From positions 1 to 64,000 of the IMG/VR virus record IMGVR_UViG_3300010233_001188: DNA of 64,000 nt, one strand, 5' to 3'. The position numbers and the translations under genes were made by a program. The stretch is from a virus. The notes below the pieces were generated by a model. That model did not search any database and was not told the origin of the DNA. It worked only from the letters and a program-made list of their open reading frames with translations. This document shows, piece after piece, positions 23,857 to 33,860 of the stretch (within the stretch, counting starts at the first letter, position 1; each line of letters opens with the position of its first letter).

Positions 23857-25323
23857 TTAAGTGATCGTCACAAAGATATTATTGGCTTGAACTTGCGGAA
23901 TCTGATCGGCATGAACCCAAACAAATGTCTGATTAGCAATCACGCCAAACATTGTCTCGTTGCCGATTGATTGATTGCCGCCACTAAGGCTGTAATTACC
24001 AATGCTACCATTACCAGAAAGATTGGCGTTGATGATTGTTCCAGGAACAACCAGCCCGTTAGCATCAATAAGCACTTGACTTACCGGAACAGCAATGTTG
24101 CCGGACACGTTGCCGATGGCATTAAGAACCATACCAGAAACATTTCCGGTAAAGGTTGACGCCGCTGTATTCTGCGTCCCAATATAGATGCTACGGATTT
24201 GCGCCCATGACCCGAGCGCGCTAATCGGACCATAGAACGGCCCGGCTAGAACCTGAGAACCAATACGAGGCATTGGCGCTGTATAATTTCCACTCACATT
24301 ACCGGAGGTGGAATTGCCATTAAAAATACCAATGATGGTTTGCTGAATAAGCGTAGCCGCATTCGACGGAACAGCCGTGCTATTAGCCACATTGATTGCA
24401 AATACAAACTGAAGCGGGGCCGGTATTGTATACGTGATGTTATATGGGATTGGAGCAGCATAAAGCGGATTACTGTCATACACGGTAACGGTTGTATTAC
24501 CCTGCATGGGCGCGCCTGGAGATTTCTTATCCAGGATTGCAGTAGCTACTGCCGAGCTATTCCCGCCATACACAGACACAAAAATGGAATTGGCGGCAAT
24601 CGTGACATTACCAGCTGTCACATTTCCTGAAGTGTTATTGCTATAGCCCCAATAGTCTAAAACCCCTGGGACAGCGGCAACGCATCCAATTATTGCACCA
24701 ATAGGCCCAAAGGAATTTCCGGCAACCGAAGCCGCTCTCCGCGCTTCAAACGCCGAACGATTCTCAACATTTGCTCCCTCAACCCCTGAAACAAACGAGC
24801 AGCTATCCCATCCAGGAATAGATGTGTAGATGGATAAATTGCCCTCAGGAACAGCAATTGGGCCGTAATTAGTGCAGGCAAAAGTAGCAGTGACGTTCCC
24901 GCCAACTGGGATGGTCACATTACCGGCATTAGCGTATGCGTTGCCCGAGGCATCCTGGACTAATGCGCCCGCTGGAATAACAACACCGGGCAGTCCAAAA
25001 TTGTACGTTGTCAGCGTAGTCGCGGTCGCCGGAATACGTGTCATGAAATAGATACGACCTATCGCATCCTGGAACCGCCCAACATTATACGCCGGGTCCA
25101 TTTGCTGTGATAGGTTTACAAATTCATCGTTAGTATTCCCAATGATGGCTGCCTCACTAGAGGCAAGCTGCCCTTGAGGGGTGCTAAGATTAGCACTTAA
25201 ATTCCCACCAAAAGCTGTATTTATATCCTGTTGAACGCCCGCAAGAATAGCGCTTTCAAGAGGACTTTGGAATCCTGTGGGCGTGAAAACCAACGGCGGC
25301 ACGGATGTTGATATATTAGCCAT
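23857..25323 (-). CDS. Baseplate J-like wedge protein, sequon-rich
   Basis: 488 residues. The N-terminus (TPTGFQSPLESAILAGVQQD, then AYNVGRFQDAIGRIYF), the VEGANVENRSAFEARR region and GCVAAVPGVLDYWGY are typical of Baseplate_J. It forms the wedge or periphery of the contractile baseplate. By hand count 27 of about 49 asparagines are in N-X-S/T, mostly as G-N-X-S/T, several times more than composition would give. Confidence 0.8.
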   Translation of the reverse strand: MANISTSVPPLVFTPTGFQSPLESAILAGVQQDINTAFGGNLSANLSTPQGQLASSEAAIIGNTNDEFVNLSQQMDPAYNVGRFQDAIGRIYFMTRIPATATTLTTYNFGLPGVVIPAGALVQDASGNAYANAGNVTIPVGGNVTATFACTNYGPIAVPEGNLSIYTSIPGWDSCSFVSGVEGANVENRSAFEARRAASVAGNSFGPIGAIIGCVAAVPGVLDYWGYSNNTSGNVTAGNVTIAANSIFVSVYGGNSSAVATAILDKKSPGAPMQGNTTVTVYDSNPLYAAPIPYNITYTIPAPLQFVFAINVANSTAVPSNAATLIQQTIIGIFNGNSTSGNVSGNYTAPMPRIGSQVLAGPFYGPISALGSWAQIRSIYIGTQNTAASTFTGNVSGMVLNAIGNVSGNIAVPVSQVLIDANGLVVPGTIINANLSGNGSIGNYSLSGGNQSIGNETMFGVIANQTFVWVHADQIPQVQANNIFVTIT

Positions 25324-25324
25324 C

Positions 25325-25654
25325 CTATAATGTGACCGCCGTTACATTCCCTGAAGTGGTTGTGATGGTAACTGTACCTGTAACGAGTCTATTCTGTACG
25401 CTCGATATGACACAAACTGCATTAGCAACATAAGGCTGTGTCTCTGCTGCTGATGCGAACTTAGCCTGCATCAATGCCACGGATGCGTCTTGTCCAAGAA
25501 TCTGCGTCCAATACGGAACGCCTTCATTTACGTCGTAATAAAGCTCGCCTTGAAAAAGCTTAATGGCCGAAGCACAGTCCTGCGCTATAGCATCATCATC
25601 TTGAAGAGTGGCTATATTGCCAAACTCATCAACGTACAAATCCCAATTATCCAA
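25325..25654 (-). CDS. Baseplate wedge protein, gp25/GPW-like
   Basis: 109 residues. YVDEFGNIATLQDDDAIAQD followed by the helix SAIKLFQGELYYD and GVPYWTQILGQ fits the gp25-like/GPW family, which nucleates sheath and baseplate wedge assembly. Position directly before the J gene supports it. Confidence 0.75.
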   Translation of the reverse strand: MDNWDLYVDEFGNIATLQDDDAIAQDCASAIKLFQGELYYDVNEGVPYWTQILGQDASVALMQAKFASAAETQPYVANAVCVISSVQNRLVTGTVTITTTSGNVTAVTL

Positions 25655-25671
25655 ATCGAGGGCGAGCGTGC

Positions 25672-26373
25672 TCAGTGCGGCGTACTCGTATTACTACCAC
25701 CAGTTTGAACACCGCCATGAACATGGGTATTGCTGACATTCGTACCGTTACTGGTCAGATCGCCCACAATGTTCACGCCGCTAGAAGACATAATGATCTG
25801 ATTCCCATTGCAATCCGTAAGCGTAATTCCGGCAGACGACATGGCAATGGTGTTGCCATACTTATCAGCAATATTCATCCCGCCTGCGTTCAAAAACTGA
25901 ACATATTGATTGGGACTTGTTGCAGATAAAATCGTGAACTGATACATCGCATCAGCCCAGCCAAAACGACGACGTGATCCGGGATTAGCTTGAGCCTTAT
26001 TTGCTTTGACAGACGAAATGTCTCTGTCTGCAAACACAACTACGCCTATATCCCCAACTTGAGGATCACAAATAATGGCGTTTGCCCCGGCCTGAACTCT
26101 GGAATACGGTACATTGTAAATCGTACCATGCTGATACGCATTACCGAGCCCATCCACAAGATTCACAAGCGGCGAAACACCTACTGTGCCGGGGGCGGCA
26201 ACATTCCCACTATTCGATACGGACTGTACTTTGACGATAGTTGATGTTCGAACTAAGCCAAGGAGTTGCTGAACAATGAACTCAATCTTATTATATTCAG
26301 AGGTTGATGCGGACAAGCCTGCAAAGCCCGCGTACCCGCCACCTAAATTCGGATTATTAGGACTATTGGTCAT
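25672..26373 (-). CDS. Baseplate central spike, Gp138/gpV-like
   Basis: 233 residues from the ATG 26373, which overlaps the hub gene stop (ATGA). An OB-fold-like N-terminal domain (about 60-140, with GDIGVVVFADRDISS) is followed by beta-helix repeats (GNTIAMSSAGITLTDCNGN, then QIIMSSSGVNIVGD) and a C-terminal THVHGG motif. H-x-H tips of such spikes bind iron at the membrane-piercing point. Confidence 0.75.
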   Translation of the reverse strand: MTNSPNNPNLGGGYAGFAGLSASTSEYNKIEFIVQQLLGLVRTSTIVKVQSVSNSGNVAAPGTVGVSPLVNLVDGLGNAYQHGTIYNVPYSRVQAGANAIICDPQVGDIGVVVFADRDISSVKANKAQANPGSRRRFGWADAMYQFTILSATSPNQYVQFLNAGGMNIADKYGNTIAMSSAGITLTDCNGNQIIMSSSGVNIVGDLTSNGTNVSNTHVHGGVQTGGSNTSTPH

Positions 26374-27263
26374 GTAGATGGAACCGCTACATAGCCTGGA
26401 GGTGCGGCCTGAATCGTGCTGAACCACGCACCATGAGGCATGTTAGCTTCCAAATCGTGATCAACCCCATAAACCCCCCATGTCCCGGAAGCGCCTTGTA
26501 AAGAACTCTGTACTTGAATCTGACTGCCCATGAACACATTGGGATTGAATAAAGTTCTGACTTGAATACCATTAGAATTAAACGTGGGGTATCCAATCAT
26601 CCCGGTTGATGGGGAAATTATCGGGATTGTCCCGGTTCTGAAAAAACCCGGATACCATACAGCCAAGACACCATTATCGCCGCTGTTCCAATCAAGGCCC
26701 GCATCATGCACAATCTGCCTAGCCTGGATTAAAGGCGATCCGGCATAATATACGCTGGGTAGTAAAACGCTAACCCCATTAAACTCAGTAGTCAGATTCA
26801 TCTGAGATGCTAGACTAGAAAGCAGTGTAGTCACATTGACCTGTGAACCAACACTTGTGGGCTGAGCAGGAGTGACGGCTTGAATCATCAACCCAAAAGC
26901 TTCAACCTGAAAACAAACATCCGGCTGCGATCCAGCATCAACCCAAGCGTTCTGAATCGTGCCCTGAAAAACTGTCGCTGGGGTAGTATTTGAATCACCG
27001 GCCTGAATAGTTATAGAATTTCGGCGCTGGATAGTAGCAAGTAATCCTAATGTCGAAAGCGCATTCATTTGACTCAGGCTCATGCCATAAATAGTAGCCT
27101 GAGCCGTGGGCATCGCGTTGCCGCCTGCTTTTGATATTCTACAACTCATTCTAGGCGTGTTATTACCAGCACCGGAAATAGTGACCGTGTTATTGCCGCT
27201 ATTGCCGAACGCACCTTCGCCTAAAACAAAAGTAGCGGTCAGAAGCCGCTGGACAAAAGCCAC
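26370..27263 (-). CDS. Baseplate hub protein
   Basis: 297 residues. The N-terminus FVQRLLTATFVLGEGAFG and central ATIYGMSLSQMNALSTLG fit the hub family that precedes the spike gene in DUF3383-type myoviruses; it plays the part of gpD/gp27. It overlaps the spike gene by 4 bp and the plug gene by 1 bp. Confidence 0.65.
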   Translation of the reverse strand: MAFVQRLLTATFVLGEGAFGNSGNNTVTISGAGNNTPRMSCRISKAGGNAMPTAQATIYGMSLSQMNALSTLGLLATIQRRNSITIQAGDSNTTPATVFQGTIQNAWVDAGSQPDVCFQVEAFGLMIQAVTPAQPTSVGSQVNVTTLLSSLASQMNLTTEFNGVSVLLPSVYYAGSPLIQARQIVHDAGLDWNSGDNGVLAVWYPGFFRTGTIPIISPSTGMIGYPTFNSNGIQVRTLFNPNVFMGSQIQVQSSLQGASGTWGVYGVDHDLEANMPHGAWFSTIQAAPPGYVAVPST

Positions 27264-27577
27264 TAGCCAATTCCAGGGGGAAGATCAGATGCGGCCAAAT
27301 ACAAAAGCTGATACCGCGATCCTAGGCCTGTGTAATAAGGATCATTCGAGCCTTGCGTATCAACGTACATAAAATCGCCGCTAAACCCTAACCACAAATC
27401 TCTGACAATACGATTCAGGTTCTCGCAAATTACGCCTGAGAGTATGGGGCCATTATTGACCTCAATATCCATATATAAACCGCTGTTCTTCTGGTAAATC
27501 GAAAGCTGGCAGACTTGATTACCTAAAGAGATGGTCAAATTCTGAGAAGCTGTCGCTTGTAATGGGACTAATTGCAC
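27263..27577 (-). CDS. Baseplate plug-like protein
   Basis: 104 residues. LTISLGNQVCQLSIYQKNSG followed by GLYMDIEVN and a C-terminal GLGSRYQLLYL match the phage baseplate plug family that sits between hub and tube-initiator genes. No enzymatic motif. Confidence 0.7.
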   Translation of the reverse strand: MQLVPLQATASQNLTISLGNQVCQLSIYQKNSGLYMDIEVNNGPILSGVICENLNRIVRDLWLGFSGDFMYVDTQGSNDPYYTGLGSRYQLLYLAASDLPPGIG

Positions 27578-27579
27578 GA

Positions 27580-28110
27580 CTAATGCCCTAATAAATTTGT
27601 AGCATTACCGACAATTACGAACGCATCATTATTCACTACAGTAGAGACGTTCCCAGCCTGCACAGTTCCGGCCTGCACCGGGTCTTGAGATTGGGGCTGC
27701 TGGGTACTGGTGAAAGCCGTTGTAATCGTTTCCCGAACTTCCTCTACCCGTACATCCGCTTGAATCAAAACTAGACCCTGATTAGCAGTACGCTCAAACG
27801 AGTAATTAGTGATGTTCACATTTTGGTAGATGCTATCAGGCATCACCAAATCGTAAAGCGTCAATGCATTTGCATTCGTATCAAGGATGTTCAGAAAAGC
27901 TTGGCGATCAATGACTGTACCGCCTTGTGCGAAACGAATTGTCGCCTTAAATGGCTCTTGAACCTTATTATAGCTCTCGAATGCGCCCTGTTCTAAAGGG
28001 TAATCCGAAATACTCCAATCCTGAGAGTAGCCGAGCTTGATAACAGACTCGGCTGTAATTGCCGCCTGTCCTGAATTAGAGAAATACAAGCCCCATTGAT
28101 TAGTAGTCAT
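27580..28110 (-). CDS. Baseplate/tail protein (tube initiator or gp53-like)
   Basis: 176 residues. The part around ISDYPLEQGAFESYNKVQEP and a beta-rich second half resemble baseplate proteins that bind the end of the tail tube. It follows the tape measure directly. The C-terminal 30 residues are Gln- and Asn-rich. Confidence 0.6.
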   Translation of the reverse strand: MTTNQWGLYFSNSGQAAITAESVIKLGYSQDWSISDYPLEQGAFESYNKVQEPFKATIRFAQGGTVIDRQAFLNILDTNANALTLYDLVMPDSIYQNVNITNYSFERTANQGLVLIQADVRVEEVRETITTAFTSTQQPQSQDPVQAGTVQAGNVSTVVNNDAFVIVGNATNLLGH

Positions 28111-29850
28111 TTATCCGGGACTGTACTGAGCCTGCATGGTCGTAAGACTACGACTAATAGCTGGTCTGATTGATTGAGCAATCCCATTCGCATCTGTTGC
28201 CTGTGTGGCAATCGAGATATTATCAATCTGAATAGAATTGCTATTAGATGCATATTGACTATTGGCGATAGAACTTAAAGCGTTTTGAAACTTCTGCACA
28301 TAGCCTAAACCAGAAGTTCCGGTTACGTCCCTAGCATTAGCCCCTTGTGCGAGAGGACGCCCTGTAAACCATGCAGACGCGGCATCATTAGCATTCCCAA
28401 ACTTACTAATGAGGCTACCAAACTGATGCTGGAATACCGCATCCTGAGCTTGGGGGGATGCTAAGAACTCTTCAGGCGTTAGAGATTTACCCAGGGCGGC
28501 TTTTGTCCAAGCAGGGATGTTTGCCCCCATAACTTGATATCGCCCGTATGCATGGTCCCCTGTGCCTGTGGTCGGGCCTATGGCACTATAATTACCGCTG
28601 CCGCGACTTTCGACCGCCGCTATAGCATCAGCATATTGAGAAATACCAGCACCGGGAGCACCGCTTTGTGTTTGAAATGTCTCTGCTTGAGGAGCAAGTG
28701 CTCTCTTAGCATTTGCAAATTTCGGATCTTTCCCAACAAGCTTATAAACAGCAGCTTGCCCAGCATTCCCCGTCCATAAGTCGGTCCAAGCTTGTTTCAA
28801 TTCTTTCAAATGACTGATGAGGTAATACACAACAAAAGCAACTGCCGCTAAGCCTGTAACAAGCCACCCAATAGGAGTAGCCTCCATAGCCGCACCCACC
28901 GCCCAAAGTGCGGAACCTAAAGCAGGAAGTGTATCTGCAGTCAGAAGCCCTAGCCAGAGGAGCAACCGAGGAATCCACCCTATCAAAAGGGTAAAGCCTC
29001 TAATGACACCAACTACGGCGGCACCTAAAACAAAATCACCCATAGCGATGCTTAATGCTATAGCTGCGGCAGTTATAGCATAGAAAGCGGCTTCAAGTAT
29101 CGCCGGATTTTGTTGAAACCATTCCGAAAGCTTCGTCAACTGAACTGTTACGAAATTCAATGCAGGGGTAAGCTGTGTCGCTATAATGCGACCTAATTGT
29201 GTAGCAGCCTGATTAAACTCACGCCAAGCTTTCAGTCGAACTTGTGCAGCTTTAGCGTCTTGCTCGTTTGCAATACCAAGTTTTTTCTGCTCGTCAATAA
29301 GGTCTTTAACCGCATCCCTACCTTGCAGCAAAACATTGATAGTATCGTCATCAATGCCTGCACCTTTTAACAAGGCAACAGCGACTGGCTTATCCAAACC
29401 CTCAACCGCTTTACTTAGGTCAAGTAAGATATCCCCAAACGGGCGCATCTTTCCGCGTGTATCAGATATCTGGACACCTAGCGCACGAAAATAAGGAATC
29501 GTAGAAGATTGGCCTGTTATCGCAAATTGACCAAAGGATTCTGATAGGCCCTTGATCGTAGCCGCCATACCTTGAGCAGAACCACCCGCATCGGCGGCAG
29601 CGTTCTCCCACGCGCTCAATTCGCCCGCTGTGGACCCAATACGAAACGCTAAACGCCCAAGAGCAGCGTCCGTATCAGTCAAATCTTCAATAAACTCTTT
29701 AAGCCCCTTACCCGCTGTAAAGAGAGTAAGAAGCCCAATAACCTGATTCTTTAGCTCATCTAAAGATGCCTTGACCTTTTTGTTCCCAGAATCAATGCCT
29801 TTAGTATCAAAGCCTAAAGCAATAACAAATGAATCAATGATTCCGGCCAT
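28111..29850 (-). CDS. Tape measure protein with lytic transglycosylase domain
   Basis: 579 residues. The first 250 residues are helical; hydrophobic spans follow at about 255-350 (FYAITAAAIALSIAMGDFVL, GLAAVAFVVYYLIS). A lysozyme-like domain covers about 405-520, with the catalytic Glu in AAVESRGSGNYSAIG and GRYQVMG. It sets tail length and cuts peptidoglycan at DNA entry. By hand count only two N-X-S/T sites, unlike the outer virion proteins. Confidence 0.85.
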   Translation of the reverse strand: MAGIIDSFVIALGFDTKGIDSGNKKVKASLDELKNQVIGLLTLFTAGKGLKEFIEDLTDTDAALGRLAFRIGSTAGELSAWENAAADAGGSAQGMAATIKGLSESFGQFAITGQSSTIPYFRALGVQISDTRGKMRPFGDILLDLSKAVEGLDKPVAVALLKGAGIDDDTINVLLQGRDAVKDLIDEQKKLGIANEQDAKAAQVRLKAWREFNQAATQLGRIIATQLTPALNFVTVQLTKLSEWFQQNPAILEAAFYAITAAAIALSIAMGDFVLGAAVVGVIRGFTLLIGWIPRLLLWLGLLTADTLPALGSALWAVGAAMEATPIGWLVTGLAAVAFVVYYLISHLKELKQAWTDLWTGNAGQAAVYKLVGKDPKFANAKRALAPQAETFQTQSGAPGAGISQYADAIAAVESRGSGNYSAIGPTTGTGDHAYGRYQVMGANIPAWTKAALGKSLTPEEFLASPQAQDAVFQHQFGSLISKFGNANDAASAWFTGRPLAQGANARDVTGTSGLGYVQKFQNALSSIANSQYASNSNSIQIDNISIATQATDANGIAQSIRPAISRSLTTMQAQYSPG

Positions 29851-29853
29851 GAT

Positions 29854-30470
29854 TTATTTTGCGTTTCGCTTCTGAACTTCTTTTTTGTTAGAAAAATCCA
29901 CTATGATAATTTCTAGGATGTCATAGGCATCCTCAAGCCCAAGCACAGTGTCTAGCTCCGTGAAGGATGCCTTCCCGGACGAGACGATTGTGAAGATGAG
30001 GGCTGAGACGTTTTTGGTTTTTGCGGGGCTGTTCCCGGAGTCCTGGCCGACGATGAAGTCGAGATCGCGTCGGCTATGGAAAAACCCGTGTGTAGATTGA
30101 AGACCTCCGAGCGAAGCTTCAGGAGTGTTGTAACCTCTTCAATATCGCCATCGAATAATGGGCGCTTCACGGAAGGATTGGAGGGATTTGGGATATATTC
30201 AATACAGGACATCATTTCATTCAGCAAAGGCTCGGCATCAGCAAAATTCATGCTAAGCAGCGCCTTCAATCCGATAATCGCAATTCCGGCCATCCCTGCT
30301 TGAGCGGCTTCTTCTGGAATGTCTATGCCGGATTTACCTAAAGCAAAGAGAGCACGAGCAGCCCACTTCTCAGCCTCTAATGCTGATTTCTCGGTAATGA
30401 GGTACTGTTTCCCGCGATCACGATTAGCGGAATCGGTTTCTGGGATGACTACTATAGATGTTTTACGCAA
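29854..30470 (-). CDS. Tail assembly chaperone with -1 frameshift extension
   Basis: The zero frame (stop at 29952) gives a 172-residue helical protein ending in a Ser/Pro-rich tail. In the -1 frame the sequence stays open to 29854 and encodes VSALIFTIVSSGKASFTELD then TVLGLEDAYDILEII, which looks like the second half of phage tail assembly chaperones. CCA AAA ACG near 30010 lets a lysine tRNA slip back on an A5 run; another A5 run lies 9 bases upstream. Position between tube and tape measure genes is the classic place for this G/GT pair. The exact slip site is inferred. Confidence 0.7.
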
Positions 30471-30517
30471 AGGATAAAGCCTTTCACAGAGGCTATGGTT
30501 GCATTAAGTCAAAAATC

Positions 30518-30958
30518 TTATGTGCTGGCAGGCTGAATCGTATTCCAAGTAATTTCAAACTTACGGGGCTGGAGCAGCTTCTTAGCATCAGGGATGGGCA
30601 TATACCCGGTCAAGAAACCGCGCGTCATGTTCCACTTAGTGCCGAGAGAAGGCAGCGATACGTAGCCAGTAGCAATAAACGGATTCAGACTAGACTGCGA
30701 TTGCGTCCACCACTGATCGAATACAGCATTGGATGCAGAATCCGCTTGAAGCGTGACCGATTGAACAATTGGTACATATACAAAACCGCCCGATAACGTA
30801 CCGTCTAAGCCCATCACAACTTCGGCTGATTTCAGTGTCTCCGTATTGAAGATATCATCTGCCGAAAAGCCTTGAAGCTGTTGTGGGGAATTAAACAGAT
30901 CCGTAATCGTCAATGTGTAGACGGCATTTGCGCTTGTTATCGCACCAATCGATGCCAT
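30518..30958 (-). CDS. Tail tube protein
   Basis: 146 residues. SIGAITSANAVYTLTITDLF, the middle TLKSAEVVMGLDGTLSGG and WNMTRGFLTGYMPIP match tube proteins that follow DUF3383 sheaths (DUF3277-like). It forms the inner tube of the contractile tail. One N-X-S/T site only. Confidence 0.75.
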   Translation of the reverse strand: MASIGAITSANAVYTLTITDLFNSPQQLQGFSADDIFNTETLKSAEVVMGLDGTLSGGFVYVPIVQSVTLQADSASNAVFDQWWTQSQSSLNPFIATGYVSLPSLGTKWNMTRGFLTGYMPIPDAKKLLQPRKFEITWNTIQPAST

Positions 30959-30985
30959 TATAAACTACTCCTCAGAACCTAAGAT

Positions 30986-32755
30986 TTATTGGACAACGAT
31001 GCTGGCAAGCGACAATTTTTGGACAGATTCCCCATCCACATACCAGAGCGTCATAGGCGGGCTTTGGCGTGCGACTCGCGTTGCCGAAGATGCGGGCTGA
31101 ATTTGCAGATACCAGCCTTGAGTCTGAACCGTGTTGGCAATATTAGCCCCGGCTGCATTATTGATTTCCGCAATCTGTAAAGCAGAAAGTGCAACACCGG
31201 CTCTAATCACACCGGCATTCAAAGCCGCCGCTAATGGGCCAAGGCACGCCGATTCAATCAAGCTGTAACCAGCCGCATTATACGGGATGGAATTTACATT
31301 GGTCAGAAGATTGACCAGCGCCACCTGAAGCTGATTATTGAGCCATATCTGGTTGAGGTACGTATCAACCCAATCGAACGGGCCTGAGATGGAGCCGGGG
31401 TACATAAACGTCCAGCTATTATTGCCGGTCGCGTATGCGCCCATATAGTTATAACCATTAGCCTGAAGATTAGATGCAACCGTGGCGCTCGTCACACCCG
31501 GCGCTAATCCGCTCTGAGTCTTGAACGCTAAAGTAGCGCGGCCATTAGTTTGTGTGAAATCAATCGAAGCGGCATACCCGCAGACAAACGCACCCCCATA
31601 GTACGGGCCACCAGTGCTGGGTTCATAGATAGGGCAAGTACCGGAATAATCATCCGTCTGGGTAACGATATAACCAAAACTGCCAGTAGCAGCCGTGCTT
31701 TCGGTTGGGAGGATGTCTGTATCAACCGCCACATACATATAACGATTGCTCTGAGTACTCGTCCAAGCCGCAAATGCAAGCTTGCCGGTAGGCGGCTCAG
31801 CACCGCTATCGGGATCGAACAACAGTTTGAACGTCGCCCAATTCTGGGTAAGCGTAGTAATCCCAGTCATAAAGGATGCGGTAGTATTCGCAGTCTGGGC
31901 AGAAGCACCTTGGCTCAAGACAGCGCCCGTAGCAGCCGTCAAATCAAGACTTGTTGCCAAATTGCCGGATGCATAAGCAACAGTAGATACATTTCCATAA
32001 ATGCCGGAAGTGATGACAAATGCACTTGACGTGGAATCATACGTAACTGTGACATTGGCTGGCTGAACTTGCATCGATTCAGCGCCGGTAGCCGAGATAT
32101 TAGCACTTAAGTTATAAGTGCCATTTCCACCAGTGCCATTACCGAGACCGGTAATCCAAGTCCCGGTAGTAACGTTGCCGCCAATGACCTGTTGCCCAAC
32201 CGCAATATTACCAGAGGACCAGCCTGTGACCGTAAGAACCGTGCCAGTGATGTTGCCGGTAAAGGAAGAGATGTTGCCACCGTTACCCGCATTCAATGCA
32301 TTCTGAATCGTAGTCGCGGCAGCCGAAAAGCTAGACGCAGCGGAAAGGCTGATGCTGCCATTACCACGGCTATACCCATCTACTATAATAGTAATATTGC
32401 CAGCACCAAGCGCATTAAGCTGTGCAAGCGTTAGGGCGCTAAGATTGCCGCCACGCTCATAAGCAGAAACATTCCCGGTATTGTATTGTGCAAACAGCAT
32501 AGCGCCCGGCAAAGCTGTAGCACCAGTAAAACCGCCAAAGTAAATCTGAGCTTGGGCATATTCCGCAGACGCACCACCAAAATACTGCGCTACCGAAGTA
32601 GCCGTGGGAAACGACAAGACTTGATTATACGGGACGCGGGTATTGGTAGTGATAAACAAACCATTGAGTTCAAGATTGCTCCCGCCTGCGCTTAAAACGC
32701 CAGGAACAACCTGAACTATGGTCGATGCCGGGATCGTATTGACAATCGATGCCAT
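30986..32755 (-). CDS. Tail sheath protein, DUF3383-like, with inserted beta module
   Basis: 589 residues. The N-terminus IVNTIPASTIVQVVPGVLS, then LELNGLFITTN and ALTLAQLNALG, and the C-terminal RVARQSPPMTLWYVDGESVQ fit DUF3383 sheath proteins. Residues about 163-228 form a module shared with the neck protein (32789) and cement protein (39556). Fourteen of fifteen N-X-S/T sites lie between about residues 90 and 290, probably the outward-facing part. The sheath makes this phage a myovirus. Confidence 0.8.
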   Translation of the reverse strand: MASIVNTIPASTIVQVVPGVLSAGGSNLELNGLFITTNTRVPYNQVLSFPTATSVAQYFGGASAEYAQAQIYFGGFTGATALPGAMLFAQYNTGNVSAYERGGNLSALTLAQLNALGAGNITIIVDGYSRGNGSISLSAASSFSAAATTIQNALNAGNGGNISSFTGNITGTVLTVTGWSSGNIAVGQQVIGGNVTTGTWITGLGNGTGGNGTYNLSANISATGAESMQVQPANVTVTYDSTSSAFVITSGIYGNVSTVAYASGNLATSLDLTAATGAVLSQGASAQTANTTASFMTGITTLTQNWATFKLLFDPDSGAEPPTGKLAFAAWTSTQSNRYMYVAVDTDILPTESTAATGSFGYIVTQTDDYSGTCPIYEPSTGGPYYGGAFVCGYAASIDFTQTNGRATLAFKTQSGLAPGVTSATVASNLQANGYNYMGAYATGNNSWTFMYPGSISGPFDWVDTYLNQIWLNNQLQVALVNLLTNVNSIPYNAAGYSLIESACLGPLAAALNAGVIRAGVALSALQIAEINNAAGANIANTVQTQGWYLQIQPASSATRVARQSPPMTLWYVDGESVQKLSLASIVVQ

Positions 32756-32788
32756 TCACAATAACTCCTGGAATTTAAACGGGGGAAT

Positions 32789-33532
32789 TTATTCTGGAAA
32801 AACCACTTCCACAGGCTTCAACGTGATGTTGAGGCTCTGGGCATAGGGCTGACTTGCCGCAATCGTGGGATTTATTTGGAGAGCGGCTTCGATGATGTAT
32901 CGCCACTCAATCTGCTGCTGGTCATTATCAAATGGAATCTGACGGGCCTCATCCGCGTAAAGCGGAACCACACTCGCGTTACCGTATGATGCAAACGCTT
33001 GCACGGCATAATCATCACGAAACATCGTAGTGATAGTCTGTGCGTAATCACCCGCAATCATTGATGCGGAATGGCATTCCAATTGGAAGAAAATCTTAGT
33101 GGGCTGAAGATAGTATGTATTACCGCAGCCCATCGTCTGGTTAGCAACAATCTGTCCGGGGCTTACAGTATACGTACCAACGCTGCCGTTGCCTGTGCCT
33201 AATGCCGTAATGATTGTACTAGAAATAACATCAGGCCCGTAAACAGTATTTCCGACAGCTATATTGCCATCTCCAATACTGACCGAGTTCACATTAAGCG
33301 TTGCGCCGCTGATGTTGCCGGTAAAAGCAATATCGCCGGAGTAGTCTACGTTTGTCTCTATACGCTCGCGGCGAATAGGCCAACAGACCACAAACTCAGT
33401 ATTACTGGGCTCACTGACACGGTTATCCTGTCCCTGAAATACCTCCACATTAGATGGAAGGATTTGGACAAGGAAGTTTCGCAAATATGTTTGTGCGATA
33501 GCTTCGGTAACTGAAGGGAGCGTAACGCCCAA
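32789..33532 (-). CDS. Neck terminator protein, gp12-like, with inserted beta module
   Basis: 247 residues. The ends (TEAIAQTYLRNFLVQILPSN; FFQLECHSASMIAGDYAQTI, then MFRDDYAV) fit the neck/tail-terminator family before DUF3383 sheath genes. Residues about 68-134 are an insert homologous to the beta module in the sheath protein, placed between RRERIETNVDYSGD and GCGNTYYLQPTK. It would close the sheath at the neck. Confidence 0.65.
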   Translation of the reverse strand: MGVTLPSVTEAIAQTYLRNFLVQILPSNVEVFQGQDNRVSEPSNTEFVVCWPIRRERIETNVDYSGDIAFTGNISGATLNVNSVSIGDGNIAVGNTVYGPDVISSTIITALGTGNGSVGTYTVSPGQIVANQTMGCGNTYYLQPTKIFFQLECHSASMIAGDYAQTITTMFRDDYAVQAFASYGNASVVPLYADEARQIPFDNDQQQIEWRYIIEAALQINPTIAASQPYAQSLNITLKPVEVVFPE

Positions 33533-33541
33533 TGATCAATT

Positions 33542-33847
33542 CTACCCACGCTGAGAATAAAAGGAGGCGTTGAGCGTGGTATTTCCAGACTCAGGGTAGA
33601 AAGTTAACCCCGCAAGATTTCCCGTATACCAAAACATCGTAGCTGAAGTTAACGGCATACCTAATGTCAAATTAGCCGCAATACCATCATCCCGCCAACG
33701 AATCGTAGCGTTACCCTCTGTCTCAAGTAAAACCGCCGTCGCATTACCTGGGATGGTCACATTGCCCGTAGTCAGGGTAAAGGCTCCGCCCTGCAATGCA
33801 TACTGAGCGTAACCAAGCGGCGCAATTCGTACAGGAATTTCGATCAT
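33542..33847 (-). CDS. Small virion protein with RWRDDG motif (101 aa)
   Basis: A short beta-sandwich, with ATIRWRDDGIAANLTLGMPL and a FWYTGNLAGLTF stretch. Similar short proteins with an RWRDDG-TAP segment are recalled from head-tail regions of other phages. Five N-X-S/T sites in 101 residues, including TGNVTIPGNAT. Probably a decoration or head-tail component. Confidence 0.65.
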   Translation of the reverse strand: MIEIPVRIAPLGYAQYALQGGAFTLTTGNVTIPGNATAVLLETEGNATIRWRDDGIAANLTLGMPLTSATMFWYTGNLAGLTFYPESGNTTLNASFYSQRG

Positions 33848-33860
33848 TGATTAGATGCCT

